Source: Leguminivora glycinivorella
Lineage: Eukaryota; Arthropoda; Insecta; Lepidoptera; Tortricidae
DNA: 64,000 nt
NCBI RefSeq assembly: GCF_023078275.1
Contig: NC_062971.1
Span: 1,984,001 to 2,048,000 of the forward strand
Direction: 5' to 3'
The notes beneath the pieces are model-generated. The model did no database searches. It saw nothing but the letters and a program-made list of their open reading frames with translations, and was not told the DNA's origin. A program made the translations under genes and the position numbers. This document shows, piece after piece, positions 1-9,900 of this stretch; the first letter of the stretch is position 1, and each line of letters starts with the position of its first letter.

Positions 1-916
1 CTGTGATATGAAATATGAACATAGAAACCGTACCAAGTTGATAGATTTAGCTCCATTCAATAAGAGTAAATACGAAAAAAGATTGGTCACCCTAGTCGTA
101 AAACCACACATAGCTATTTTTTTCTTTAAAGGTCATATTTATCGTTCTAAACCTATTCGCGGGAATTTTGATATCATTTGAGACAATGAAAACAATATAA
201 TGATTAGAACTAACCAAGATTACAAGCAAAATAGAAGAAAATTGATTGTCAGTGAGGTTTATGAACATTTTGGTAAAATAAGTACTTACTTGTGAAATCT
301 TATGTCGGATTTCGGTTTCCATTTACTTCCACAATGCTGCACTATGCAATACATTGCGCATAACTTAAGGAAACCGACGAAAAATGTTTATATCACAAAA
401 GAAAACTCTGAATTGGTGAATTACTTTTGACAATTCTGACATATCGGGCATATTTCTTTATTATTAGTGTTCCCATAGTATGCAGGAGGTAAATACCGGA
501 GAAATAAGGTTTTTGCTCGAGTGCTTTTTTGTATAATACAAAGAAAACTAAGTCAATTTGATTGAAGAATGTTTTATACGTTTTTTTTAGTAACTAATCT
601 GGCAATACATCACAATAATAGATGTCATTTTGATTTGATAGCATTTTTTTTGTGTCGTAATGTTGGGAATCATTGCTTGATGATATTATCATACTATGGA
701 GTGACGACGGGCACTTTAAATCATCTGCAAAGATATACAAGCCCTAATTAATGATAATCACTAACTGGGAGTGTATCTTATCAGCGGTCAGCTCAGTACT
801 AAAAGCTCTGAAGCCGCCGTACAGCCGGCTCATCTAGCGCAGAGCGCACCTAGTGCGCTCGCTTTCCTATCAATTAAAAAAATGCACACAATCTTACGAA
901 ATGTTTCACCCAACAG
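1..916. other. AT-rich non-coding stretch, probably intron
   Basis: No convincing exon is visible on either strand. The right end (901-916) is a pyrimidine-rich splice acceptor ending in AACAG that feeds the exon at 917, so at least the right part is probably intron of that + strand gene. Confidence 0.4.
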
Positions 917-1131
917 GAAGAATACCGAGCCGCCATAGCCGATCTCAAAGCAAAGATCCTGGTGGCGGAACAAGCGTGCTCGGCCGCGTGCGCCGCCGAC
1001 GCCGCCGAGGAGGCCGCCGCGGCGCAGCGCGAGGCCGAGCTCCAAGCCACGCTGCAGGCCATGAAGGACAAGGAGGAAGAGTTCAAGAAAATACACGAGG
1101 AGATGGTGTTCTGGAAGAAACAGGATGAGGC
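917..1131 (+). CDS. Internal exon of a coiled-coil protein
   Basis: Exon of 215 nt, starting in phase 0 after the acceptor CACCCAACAG and ending in phase 2 (GC|GTGAGT). It encodes about 71 residues beginning EEYRAAIADLKAKILVAEQA and ending VFWKKQDEA. The middle is rich in alanine, glutamate and lysine with heptad-like spacing, so it is probably a long coiled-coil helix. The exon is GC-rich against AT-rich surroundings. It splices in frame to the terminal exon at 2234, whose first base completes the GCG alanine codon. I do not recognise the family; the residues look like the C-terminal part of a cytoskeletal or axonemal coiled-coil protein, but that is only an impression. A decayed partial copy lies at 1553-1655. 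Confidence 0.7.
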
Positions 1132-1182
1132 GTGAGTATAAACTACGATTATAATATTACGGCTGGTTTTAGAGACGCGAAC

Positions 1183-1278
1183 CGACCGCGCGGAGCGATC
1201 CGCACCCGACCGCGCGGAGCGATCCGCACCCGACCGCGCGGAGCGATCCGCACCCGACCGCGCGGAGCGATCCACACC
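1183..1278. repeat. 24-bp minisatellite, 4 copies
   Basis: Four head-to-tail copies of CGACCGCGCGGAGCGATC plus CGCACC, the last with one change. It lies 50 bp inside the intron after the coiled-coil exon. A single inverted, diverged piece of the same unit lies at about 1496-1524. The array creates artificial open frames on both strands. Confidence 0.9.
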
Positions 1279-1318
1279 AAACTAACATGTCTTAAGTTCA
1301 GAGAGCGTTTTAGAGTAA

Positions 1319-1451
1319 GGCCGTTTTCACATTATCCAATCCGATATCGGATGTCGGAAGGATTTCAATAGAAAAAATCCAAGATGGCGCCTGTAATGTA
1401 TGGGATATCGGTCCGACATCCGATATCGAATCGGATAATGTGAAAACGCAC
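1319..1451. mobile_element. Palindromic MITE, PIF/Harbinger-like (family 1)
   Basis: 133-bp element whose ends are inverted copies of a GTTTTCACATTATCC-type sequence followed by GATATCGGATGT. It is flanked by TAA on both sides (1316-1318 and 1452-1454), a TWA target duplication typical of PIF/Harbinger elements. Other copies: 27030, 36921, and partial copies at 53687 and 57481. No coding capacity. Confidence 0.8.
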
Positions 1452-1552
1452 TAAAGTGGACTACAACATCGACTTCGTACAAATTGCCCAAATTGGTCGT
1501 GCGGATCGCTCCGCGCGGCTGGCCCGCGTGACAGTAAAACCAACCTAAACAC

Positions 1553-1655
1553 TCGAGAAGCCGCGGCACAGCGTGATGCCGAGCTGCAGGCCACGAAGGA
1601 AGAGGAATTCAAGAAAATACTTAGAAACAGGATAAGGCATGAGTATAAAGTTGTA
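1553..1655 (+). pseudogene. Decayed partial copy of the coiled-coil exon
   Basis: Aligns with the 3' half of the exon at 917-1131, including GCCGAGCTGCAGGCCACG, GAATTCAAGAAAATAC, the GAAACAGGAT end and the following GAGTATAAA intron start. It has internal deletions, and the splice donor has changed from GTGAGT to ATGAGT, so it should not splice. This is a local duplication of an exon 3' end plus donor. Confidence 0.75.
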
Positions 1656-2233
1656 ACATAGCACAGTAAAGAGGCCGAATACTGCCACACTGTATAATGA
1701 GAATGAATGAGAAGAACGAAACAATCGGTTTGATCTAGTAGCTAAATGTGAGTGTGTTTAGTAAAACATCCCACCACGATTGCTAAAAGCCGCTTTGTCT
1801 ATTCACGTAAAGATACAAGCAAGCTATGGTAATCGAGAAAATGGGACGTTTTACTAAACAGTATAACAAATTTAACATCCACCCGCCTTCGTCAGTTTTC
1901 CGTGATCATGATGCATGCAACTGCGTCGAAATATCGGGAGCTCGACAAAAATCAAAAAGGTAATCACGGTCTATATCCCGGTCAATATAAGTCTAATGAA
2001 AATAACCGTGAATCATTCAAAACTCTTAGTATAACAAATGACCTTGCCTAAGCCGCTGGTGTTCAAACTCTTGGATATTAGTTTATGTCGTGGGTGTTTA
2101 TGTATTTTGTACTTACGTATTATCTCGTCCGAGTACCCGCAACTTAACTCTCAATCTTTATAAGAATACTAAGAATGTCCTATATTTATTTAGATAATTT
2201 AGACATACCTACTCAACTTATATTGTTTCGCAG
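1656..2233 (+). other. Intron sequence of the coiled-coil gene
   Basis: AT-rich stretch with no exon. It ends in TATTGTTTCGCAG, the acceptor for the terminal exon. Confidence 0.6.
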
Positions 2234-2384
2234 GTGGAAGGCGAAGTTGTCAGAGATGCGCGAATACATCCGGTCGCTAAAGGAGAGCTTGCCTAGCTTG
2301 CTGCAGGAGGCCTACAAGCAGAGGGCCGACTATGTGGCCGAGGAACTCAAGAAATGGAAAGAGGCCGCCGGCTTTACTGACTAA
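2234..2384 (+). CDS. Terminal coding exon of the coiled-coil protein
   Basis: After the acceptor TTTCGCAG the exon supplies one base to close the split alanine codon, then encodes WKAKLSEMREYIRSLKESLP and on to a GFTD C-terminus and TAA. It is charged and helical (KESLP, ELKKWKEA), continuing the coiled coil. No close AATAAA signal was found. The gene runs towards NOC3L, so the two are tail-to-tail. Family not recognised. Confidence 0.7.
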
Positions 2385-3060
2385 AACTTATCTATATTAA
2401 CTGTAAGGAGAATCTGTTCATCATTAACTCGTTCGCCAACTAAACCAAGCGTCCGCCTGGTGGGCACTCGTAAACTTTGCTCAGATGCCGGAGAACTATA
2501 AATCTATAAATTACGACCGGTTTACACTTTGCACTTGTCTTACGGTCCCGCGCCCCCCTTTATAATGTAGCTGCCCCCCGAGGGGGTGCGCCGCAGTTTG
2601 CGCCGCACAGTTTTGAAAACCCCTTGTCAAGTGTGCGAACTGTCAAATCGTATGGGTTGTCATGGAAACACACTTGTAATACAAGGCTTGTACCTTTCTA
2701 GAAACGGGCCACTGGTCTATAATTTTGTAAGAGGCCTAGAAAGCGAGAGTAACTTGTTCTTTGTATTTAATTGCGTACATACTTTTATTGTATTGTTATT
2801 TAGGAAGTAAATGACAAAGATGCATGAATTTTAAATATTGTTTTATTCTGTATTTGATAAGACGTTAACCTTTTATAACTTTAATAATGGACTGAGAGCC
2901 CAGCCGCCAGACCTTCCTCATATTCTCAAAGACCCTTTATAACCGTATTGGGTTGGGAATGATGCAAATCGAACCTTTGAAATAGGATTCAAAATCAGGT
3001 GGGGAATAGTATACTCTGACTGAACACTGGCTAAGGTGTTATCTATCTGCTAAAATTCCT
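2385..3060. other. Intergenic or 3' UTR sequence
   Basis: No exon recognised. The first part may be the 3' UTR of the coiled-coil gene. The stretch 2545-2620 is GC-rich. Confidence 0.4.
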
Positions 3061-3065
3061 TTTTA

Positions 3066-3616
3066 GGGTTCCGTAGTCAACTAGGAACCCTTATAGTTTC
3101 GCCATGTCTGTCTGTCCGTCCGTCCGTCCGTCCGTCCGTCCGTCCGCGGATAATCTCAGTAACCGTAAGCACTAGAAAGCTGAAATTTGGTACCAATATG
3201 TATATCAATCACGCCAACAAAGTGCAAAAATAAAAAATGGAAAAAAAAGTTTTATTAGGGTACCCCCCCTACATGTAAAGTGGGGGCTGATATTTTTTTT
3301 CATTCCAACCGCAACGTGTGACATATTGTTGGATAGGTATTTAAAAATGAATAAGAGTTTACTAAGATAATTTTTTGATAATATTAATATTTTCGGAAAT
3401 AATCACTCCTAAAGGAAAAAAAGTGCGTCCCCCCCCTCTAACTTTTGAACCATATGTTTAAAAAATATGAAAAAAATCACAAAAGTAGAACTTTATAAAG
3501 ACTTTCTAGGAAAATTGTTTTGAACTTGATAGGTTCAGTAGTTTTTGAGAAAAATACGAAAAACTACGGAACCCTACACTGAGCGTGGCCCGACACGCTC
3601 TTGGCCGGTTTTTAAA
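3066..3616. mobile_element. Dispersed lepidopteran repeat with GGGTTCCGTAG ends
   Basis: Terminal inverted repeats GGGTTCCGTAG and CTACGGAACCC, each next to TA, enclose about 510 bp with a (GTCC)n run and no ORF. A further tail to 3616 (GAGCGTGGCCCGACACGCTC, a palindrome) is usually part of this widely dispersed repeat, so the 5' end may be truncated here. Confidence 0.75.
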
Positions 3617-3875
3617 TCATCCAGGCGCGGCGGGCAAGCACGGAAGTGTGATATGGTTTGAGTCAGGCTTTCCTTTTCGCACTTTCTGTAAGAGCTAAAA
3701 GGACGTACAGACGCGATAGACATATATCGCACTAGCGTGCTAGGCCCGCATGTATTCGTTTACGTTACTCTGCAGTGGCTATGTTCGTATTTTGCTAATT
3801 TTAGGTTGCAAATAGAGAACCGAAAATTACGCGACCAGTCAGCTCAAGTACTAAAAAAAACATACTAATATTATA

Positions 3876-3978
3876 AATGGGAAAGTGTGTGTCTGTTTGT
3901 TTGCCCGTCTTTCACGGAAAAACGGAGCGACGAATTGACGTGATTTTTGAAGTGGAGATAATTGAGGGGAGGAATAAA
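3876..3978 (+). repeat. SINE/LINE-tail fragment (GTGTGTCTGTTTGTTTG family)
   Basis: Shares GTCTTTCACGG, AACGGAGCG and GAATTGACGTGATTTTT with copies at 37080-37245 (+) and 44190-44360 (-). The fuller copies end in GCGAAGCCGCGGGCAAAAGC, which also appears alone at 7789. Confidence 0.75.
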
Positions 3979-3984
3979 CTTCAT

Positions 3985-4160
3985 CACCGTTTCTTAGCCA
4001 ACACAAAGTCCACCCCACTGAAGTTGACTGCACTCTGCCCACGCGTGGGCAGGCGGCACCTTGGCCTTGTCGTGGGCTTGGGAGGGGTGATGGAACTGGA
4101 AGGTTTGAACGCTATCTGGGACCCGTTGAACATTATGCACGGCCGATTTGTTCCTATTTA
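3985..4160 (-). pseudogene. Decayed copy of the last NOC3L exon
   Basis: On the - strand this matches the terminal NOC3L exon (4357-4552): the stretches around GCCCACGCGTGGGCAGGCGG, GAACGCCATCTGGGACCCG and TGCACGGC are shared. Internal deletions destroy the frame. It lies about 200 bp downstream, in the gene's direction, of the intact exon and shares flanking TTCATCACCGTTTC. Confidence 0.8.
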
Positions 4161-4328
4161 GCAGATTAGAGGAACAGTGTAAATAGTGTGCCGAGCGGTT
4201 ACACTTGAAACGGCTGCACTAGGCTGTCCGGGCTCACTATCTATAAGTTATTAATCTTAAGTTTAGCAAAATAGAGGAACTGTATGACAAGTATTGAACA
4301 GAAAAAAGCAGAATAATGAATATTAACA

Positions 4329-4334
4329 TTTATT
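4329..4334 (-). terminator. Likely NOC3L poly(A) signal
   Basis: AATAAA on the - strand, 23 bases after the NOC3L stop codon (TGA at 4357-4359). It implies a very short 3' UTR. Confidence 0.5.
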
Positions 4335-4356
4335 AACTACCATCTTCATCACCGTT

Positions 4357-4552
4357 TCACCTAGGCGACGCAAAGTCCACTCCACTCAAGTTCACTGCAC
4401 TCTCAACATCCTCACACAGTTGTTTGAAGTCGCGCTGCGCCCACGCGTGGGCAGGCGGCACCTTGGCCTTGTTGGTGGGCCTGGGAGGGGGGATGGAAGG
4501 CTTGAACGCCATCTGGGACCCGTCGTATTGCTCGAACAGGTGCACGGCTGAT
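4357..4552 (-). CDS. NOC3L: NOC3L last exon (C-terminus)
   Basis: Acceptor AATTACAG; the first base completes a codon. Encodes SAVHLFEQYDGSQMAFKP, then a proline/lysine stretch, ending VDFASPR and TGA. It matches the family's conserved C-terminal block (SA-x-x-LFE-x-Y-x-x-x-x-M-x-F-x-P). The needed phase (2) fits the AT|GTAAG donors of the tandem copies at 5119 and 5269. Confidence 0.85.
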
Positions 4553-6906
4553 CTGTAATTATGGAAACCTTTGGGTATATTACATGAACACAAAAGCAAG
4601 GACTCAGCTAAAGATACGGGCGAGCCTTGCTCATGTGCATAATTGCATATCAGCTGCCGTCAGTTTTCAGTCGTGCTTATACGACACCCACGGGACGAGA
4701 TGGGGTGGCGTTATTCTTTCTGATGCCGGTACCAACGGCACTATAATGCTATTCAGAACTGATTTCACGGTCCTGCATTTTATTTCTACCGGTCAAAATG
4801 AAGATTCGCTGGTTGAATTTTGACAGTGAGTATTGAAAACCCGTAACATTCATAAACGCATATAATTGTACTACAGTTAAAACTACTGTCTATCGATGAA
4901 CTGTAGCTTTGCAAGAATGTTTAATAATGTATAAATAGGGCCAAAGTTTGTACTTAAATTTTACTATCACCCTTGGTGACCGCCTACCGCACGGCAGAAT
5001 GGTAGTGGTGTTGCAAAGCACATAGCTCAGAAGTCTCAGAACAGCCGTGCGTGCGTAACAATGTGCAGGAGATTTTAGCGTCGGGTCTAAATGACCTTAT
5101 TGTGAAGGTACACCTTACATCTTACTATCACTCTTAGTGACTGCCTGCCGCACAGGATGGTAGTGGTGTTGTAAAGCACACAACTCAGTCAGCACAGCCG
5201 TGCGTGCGTAACAAAGTGCAGGAGATTCTAGCGTCGGGTCTAAATGACCTTATTGTGAAGGTACTTACATCTTACTATCACTCTTAGTGACTGCCTGCCG
5301 CACAGCAGGATGGTAGTGGTATTGTAAAGCACACAACTCAGTCAGCACGGCTGTACGAGCGTAACAATAATCTAAATATATATAAAAAGAAGAAGCTGAC
5401 TGACTGACTGACTGACTGACTGACTGACTGACTGACTGACTGACTGACTGACATATCAACGCACAGCCGAAACCGCTGGTCCTAGAGATTTCAAATTTGG
5501 CACGTAGGTTCCTTATATAGTGTAGAGGAGCACTAAGAAAGGAATTTTCAAAATTCACCTCCTAAGGGGGTCAAATGGGGGTTCAAAGTTTGTATGGGGA
5601 AACAAGATTAGTTTGCCTATTTTATTCGAAACTTCACACGGAAGATTCCTTAAGACATATGACTGAATACGTGTTTCAGATTTTTTGAAAATTTAACCCC
5701 TAAAATGGTGAAAAGGGGGTGATAAAGTCAAAAAATCAATATGGGTATCGTTTTTATGGTTTATCGGGTCGCTGATCACGATAAATACAACGTTTTTAAA
5801 ATCTAACGAGGCGGAAGTGAAATACCTTCTCCCCTGTTGTGGTGCAATGGGGTTTAAATATCAAAAAAATATATAAAAGAAGATATTGACTGACTGACTG
5901 ACATATCAACGCACAGCCGAAACCGCTGGTCCTAGAGATGTCAAATTTGGCACGTAGGTTCCTTATATAGTGAAGAGGAGCACTAAGAAAGGATTTTTAA
6001 AAATTCGCCTCCTAAGGGGGTCAAATGGGGGTTCAAAGTTTGTATGGGGAAACAATGTTAGTTTCACTGTTTTATTCGAAACTTCACAGGAGGGATCCTA
6101 AAACCATCTGACTAAAGACGTGTTTCAGGTTTTTTGAAAATTTAACCCCTAAAATGGTTAAAAGGGGGTGATAAAGTCAAAAAACTAATATGGGTATCGT
6201 TTTTACGGTTTATTGGGTCGCTGATCACGATAAATACAACGTTTTTAAAATCTAACGAGGCGGAAGTGAAATACCTTCTCCCCTGTTGTAGTGCGATGGG
6301 GTTTAAATATCAAAAAATATATAAAAGAAGAAACTGACTGACTGACTAACTGACATAATATATCAACACACAGCCGAATCCGCTGGTCCTAGAGATTTCA
6401 AATTTGGCACATAGGTTCCTTATATGGTGTAGAGGAGCACTAAGAAAAATTTTTCAAAATTCTCCTCTTAAAAGGGTGAAATGGGAGTTCAAAGTTTGTA
6501 TGGGGAAACAAGATTAGTTTGACTATTTTATTCGAGCCTTCACAGGAGGATTCCTAAAGACATATGACTAAATACATGTTTCAGGTTTTTTGAAAATTTG
6601 ACCCCTAAAGGGGTGCAAAGGGGGTAAAGTCAAAAACACAATATGGGTATCGTTTTTATGGTTTATCAGGTCGCTGATCACGATAAATACGAACGATTTT
6701 AAAATCTAATGACGTGGAAAAGAGATTTTCTCCCCTGTTGTTGTGCAATGGGGTTAAAATATCCAAAATAGCCATAAGTATAGCTTTAGTTTTCATCTTT
6801 ACTTCTGGTTTAAGAGATTTCAAATTGACACGGAAGTTCCTTAGAGGAGCACTAAGAAAGGATTTTTCAAAGTTCACCTCCTAGCATGATAATTTGACAG
6901 GGGCAA

Positions 6907-6989
<83 letters not shown>

Positions 6990-9900
6990 GGACAGGGACG
7001 GGATAGGGATAGGGATAGGGATAGGGAAAGGGGAGGGACGGGGACAGGGACGGGACGAGGACGGGGACGGGGACGGGGACAAGGATAGAGATAGGGACGG
7101 GGATAAGGATAGAGATAGGGACGGGGATAAGAATAGGGATTGGGGTCGGAATAATCGGTCGGCAATCGATATCTAGGCAGTGTAAAATGCAGGTGGCTCA
7201 GTGGGAAGGGATTAGTAAGTAGACATCGGCATCCTGCATCCGTAATAACTATTACATTCAATGTGCTGTAAGAAGATCGTTGTTTGCTTGCCTTTTATAT
7301 GTTTACGTTTGCAATAAGTATAAGCAAAATGGAAAAAATTGTAAGCGATAATGCAAGGAAGTACTTTTTACCCTACCGACCATAGTGTCGAGATACTGGC
7401 TATGTGGGTTGTATGAAGTTTCCCCAGTATAAATATTTATATAGGTAAAATACATACATATTCGTACCTACTACCTACGCTGTGGTCGCTGTGTAACAAT
7501 TCTACAATCATTGCAAGAATTTCTTTTCAAACAATAGTAATATGTGTAAGGTACAGTCAGCCAAAAAAGTGGTTTACCACTTTTCGATCAATAGAGTCGA
7601 AAAGTGGGAAACCACTTTCTTGGCTGACCGTACAGCAAATAGATCAGTTACAATGGCCCCCAGTCGAGAATTGTCCCGCTTTACCTTAATCGAAATAATC
7701 GCGGACAGATGTACCTACAAAGCAAAAAACCTACGGATCCAAATGAAAATCTTATTTTTTGTAAACGTTTCAATAAGAATACTTTTATTACGCGGGCGAA
7801 GCCGCGGGTAAAAGCTAGTTAAATCCTTAGATATTAAACAATAATTTAATTGCGCGATTCTGAAATGTCAGCAGCGCAAATTAGCGGTAATTATGCTACT
7901 CCTTAATAACTTTAAGTATGAAATACCCTAAACAATATGTTGATTTAAACTAACACGATCTTCACTCATATTATTAAATTAAAACGGGACCCTAAATAAA
8001 TATAAATGTGATAACAATTCTGTTAGCTGCTTTATTATCTTTTAGCAGCTGAACAAACTATAACCGTACATTAGGATTGAAATTTATGTGGACTTGCACA
8101 GGAGCAGAGCAGGACAATATGTCAGACTATTTACTCAATTTGATCCACTTTATTGTTATACTCACTTTGCTAATCCATCTAGTGCGGCAGAAAGCAGCTT
8201 GGACCTCGGCGCGGTCTTCAGCAACCGGAAGTAGATGTGGAACACGGTCTTGGTGACCTCTGTGAGCTGCTTCCGGCGCGACACCTCGCTTTCCTGCGCT
8301 TCTGTCTCTAGGAGCTCGCGTTCTACCTCTTTCAGTTTCTTCGCTCGCTAGAAAAAAGGTAATGATTGAATAAAACAACTCATCAGCCGTTTAAATATGT
8401 AGCCAGTAGGTTTTATAGGGGATCCAGGTACAGTCAATCAATAGGCTATATTTTATGCAGAACACGAAATAAAGCAGCACATAATTAGAAAATATGAACA
8501 GTAGTAATTTTTAAACATAATTTCTATTTAATAAGTCAAAGAGAAAGATATAAAGTAAATGAATTGACCGTGACGTCACTCCTCAGTATTTCATAGTAAT
8601 TCCATATTAGCAAATCGTTTTTATAGTTCTTAAAAAGAAGCTGATTTGACTAGTAGGAAACTAGCCTATTAGAATCCTAGGCCGCTCTAGAACCCTGTCG
8701 TATTGACACCGTGCATTATTTGCTATAGAAGTCAGTTTGACTTTTACTGTGAAAGGGTTTTACAGTGGCCTAAGATTCAAATTGTTTGGCTGTACAGTTA
8801 AGTTTAGACAGATGGCAAGTTATGGTTGGTCAAAAAGTTATGTAAGCTTCAACGCACTGTACCGTGGTAATTTTTCGTTTACGAGAAAAAAGAAAAAATA
8901 CGTGTCTAAAATTCTTTGATAATCTAACTGACGGATTAATTCGTTTTTTTTTGCGTTGCTCGTTAGTTAGTTAGTTGGTGCCTATTGAACAAACGCGGCA
9001 ATTGTATGTGAATTGCTGGCAATTGCGTCGCCCGTGTAACAGCACCGTAAAGGCCGATGAACTACAAAAACTGTGTAATAATTTGGTAACAATGAAATAG
9101 TAAGAGTACCTTTTTCTCTTTCATGAACCGCCATCTAGCGAGCAAATAGGAATATTTTTGTTAATGTACCTTCTTTTCTTTCTTGGACAAGTTGACGATC
9201 CTCTTTTTATGCTTCTCCTCAACTTTCTTCTTGTGTTTGACGTCAGCCTCAGCGTCGAGGTCGATGTCCCTAATCTTCAGACTAAGGAGGCAACGCAACG
9301 CAGTGGGCTTTAGACGCTCGCCGCGCCGTTTTACCAGTTGGTTGATTAACCGCACGATCTAGAACAAGAGTCTTCGTTAGCGCGATTGCTACTTATAAAA
9401 TAATAACCTAACCTAACCACAAAATTAAATGAAAAAACCCCCGACCGCGACATAGTAGACCGATTTCCATGAAACATAGCTAAGAAGTAAGAACACTCCC
9501 GAATAACTCAGCTTTCAGACAAAACAAATTAAATCGGTTCATCCGTTCGGGAGCTACGATGCCACAGACAGACAGACACACACACAGACAGACAGATAGA
9601 CACGTCAAACTTATAACACCCCGTCGTTTTTGCGTCGGGGGTTAAAAATATGGAAACGGATTATATCGCGTATAATGAATTGCCCCGTGTGGTGACGGTT
9701 AAGAATTTCACCACCCCCTTTCATCATGTGGGTGTCGTATGAGTCGACTGTGGGATATGGGTTAAATTGTGGCGTAGGCGACACACTGGCAACCTCTCAC
9801 TGCAATGACACAATTTGGATTTCTTTCAACCCCTTTGTGCCAAGAGTGGCACTGCAACTTAGTAGTTCATGTGCTCCGACTACCCCTTTATGGGATACAG

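Noticed and set aside
853..1275. Overlapping ORFs on both strands around the coiled-coil exon
   Set aside because: Shadows of the GC-rich exon and the 24-bp minisatellite; only the frame with matching splice phases is credible.
4584..4823. Possible missing NOC3L or other exon
   Set aside because: Open on the + strand only and without resemblance to the NOC3L C-terminal region or matching splice sites.
6867..7261. Long open frames of Pro-Val or Gly-Thr repeats
   Set aside because: They are translations of the (GGGACA)n minisatellite in several frames on both strands; no start context, splice signals or non-repetitive domain.
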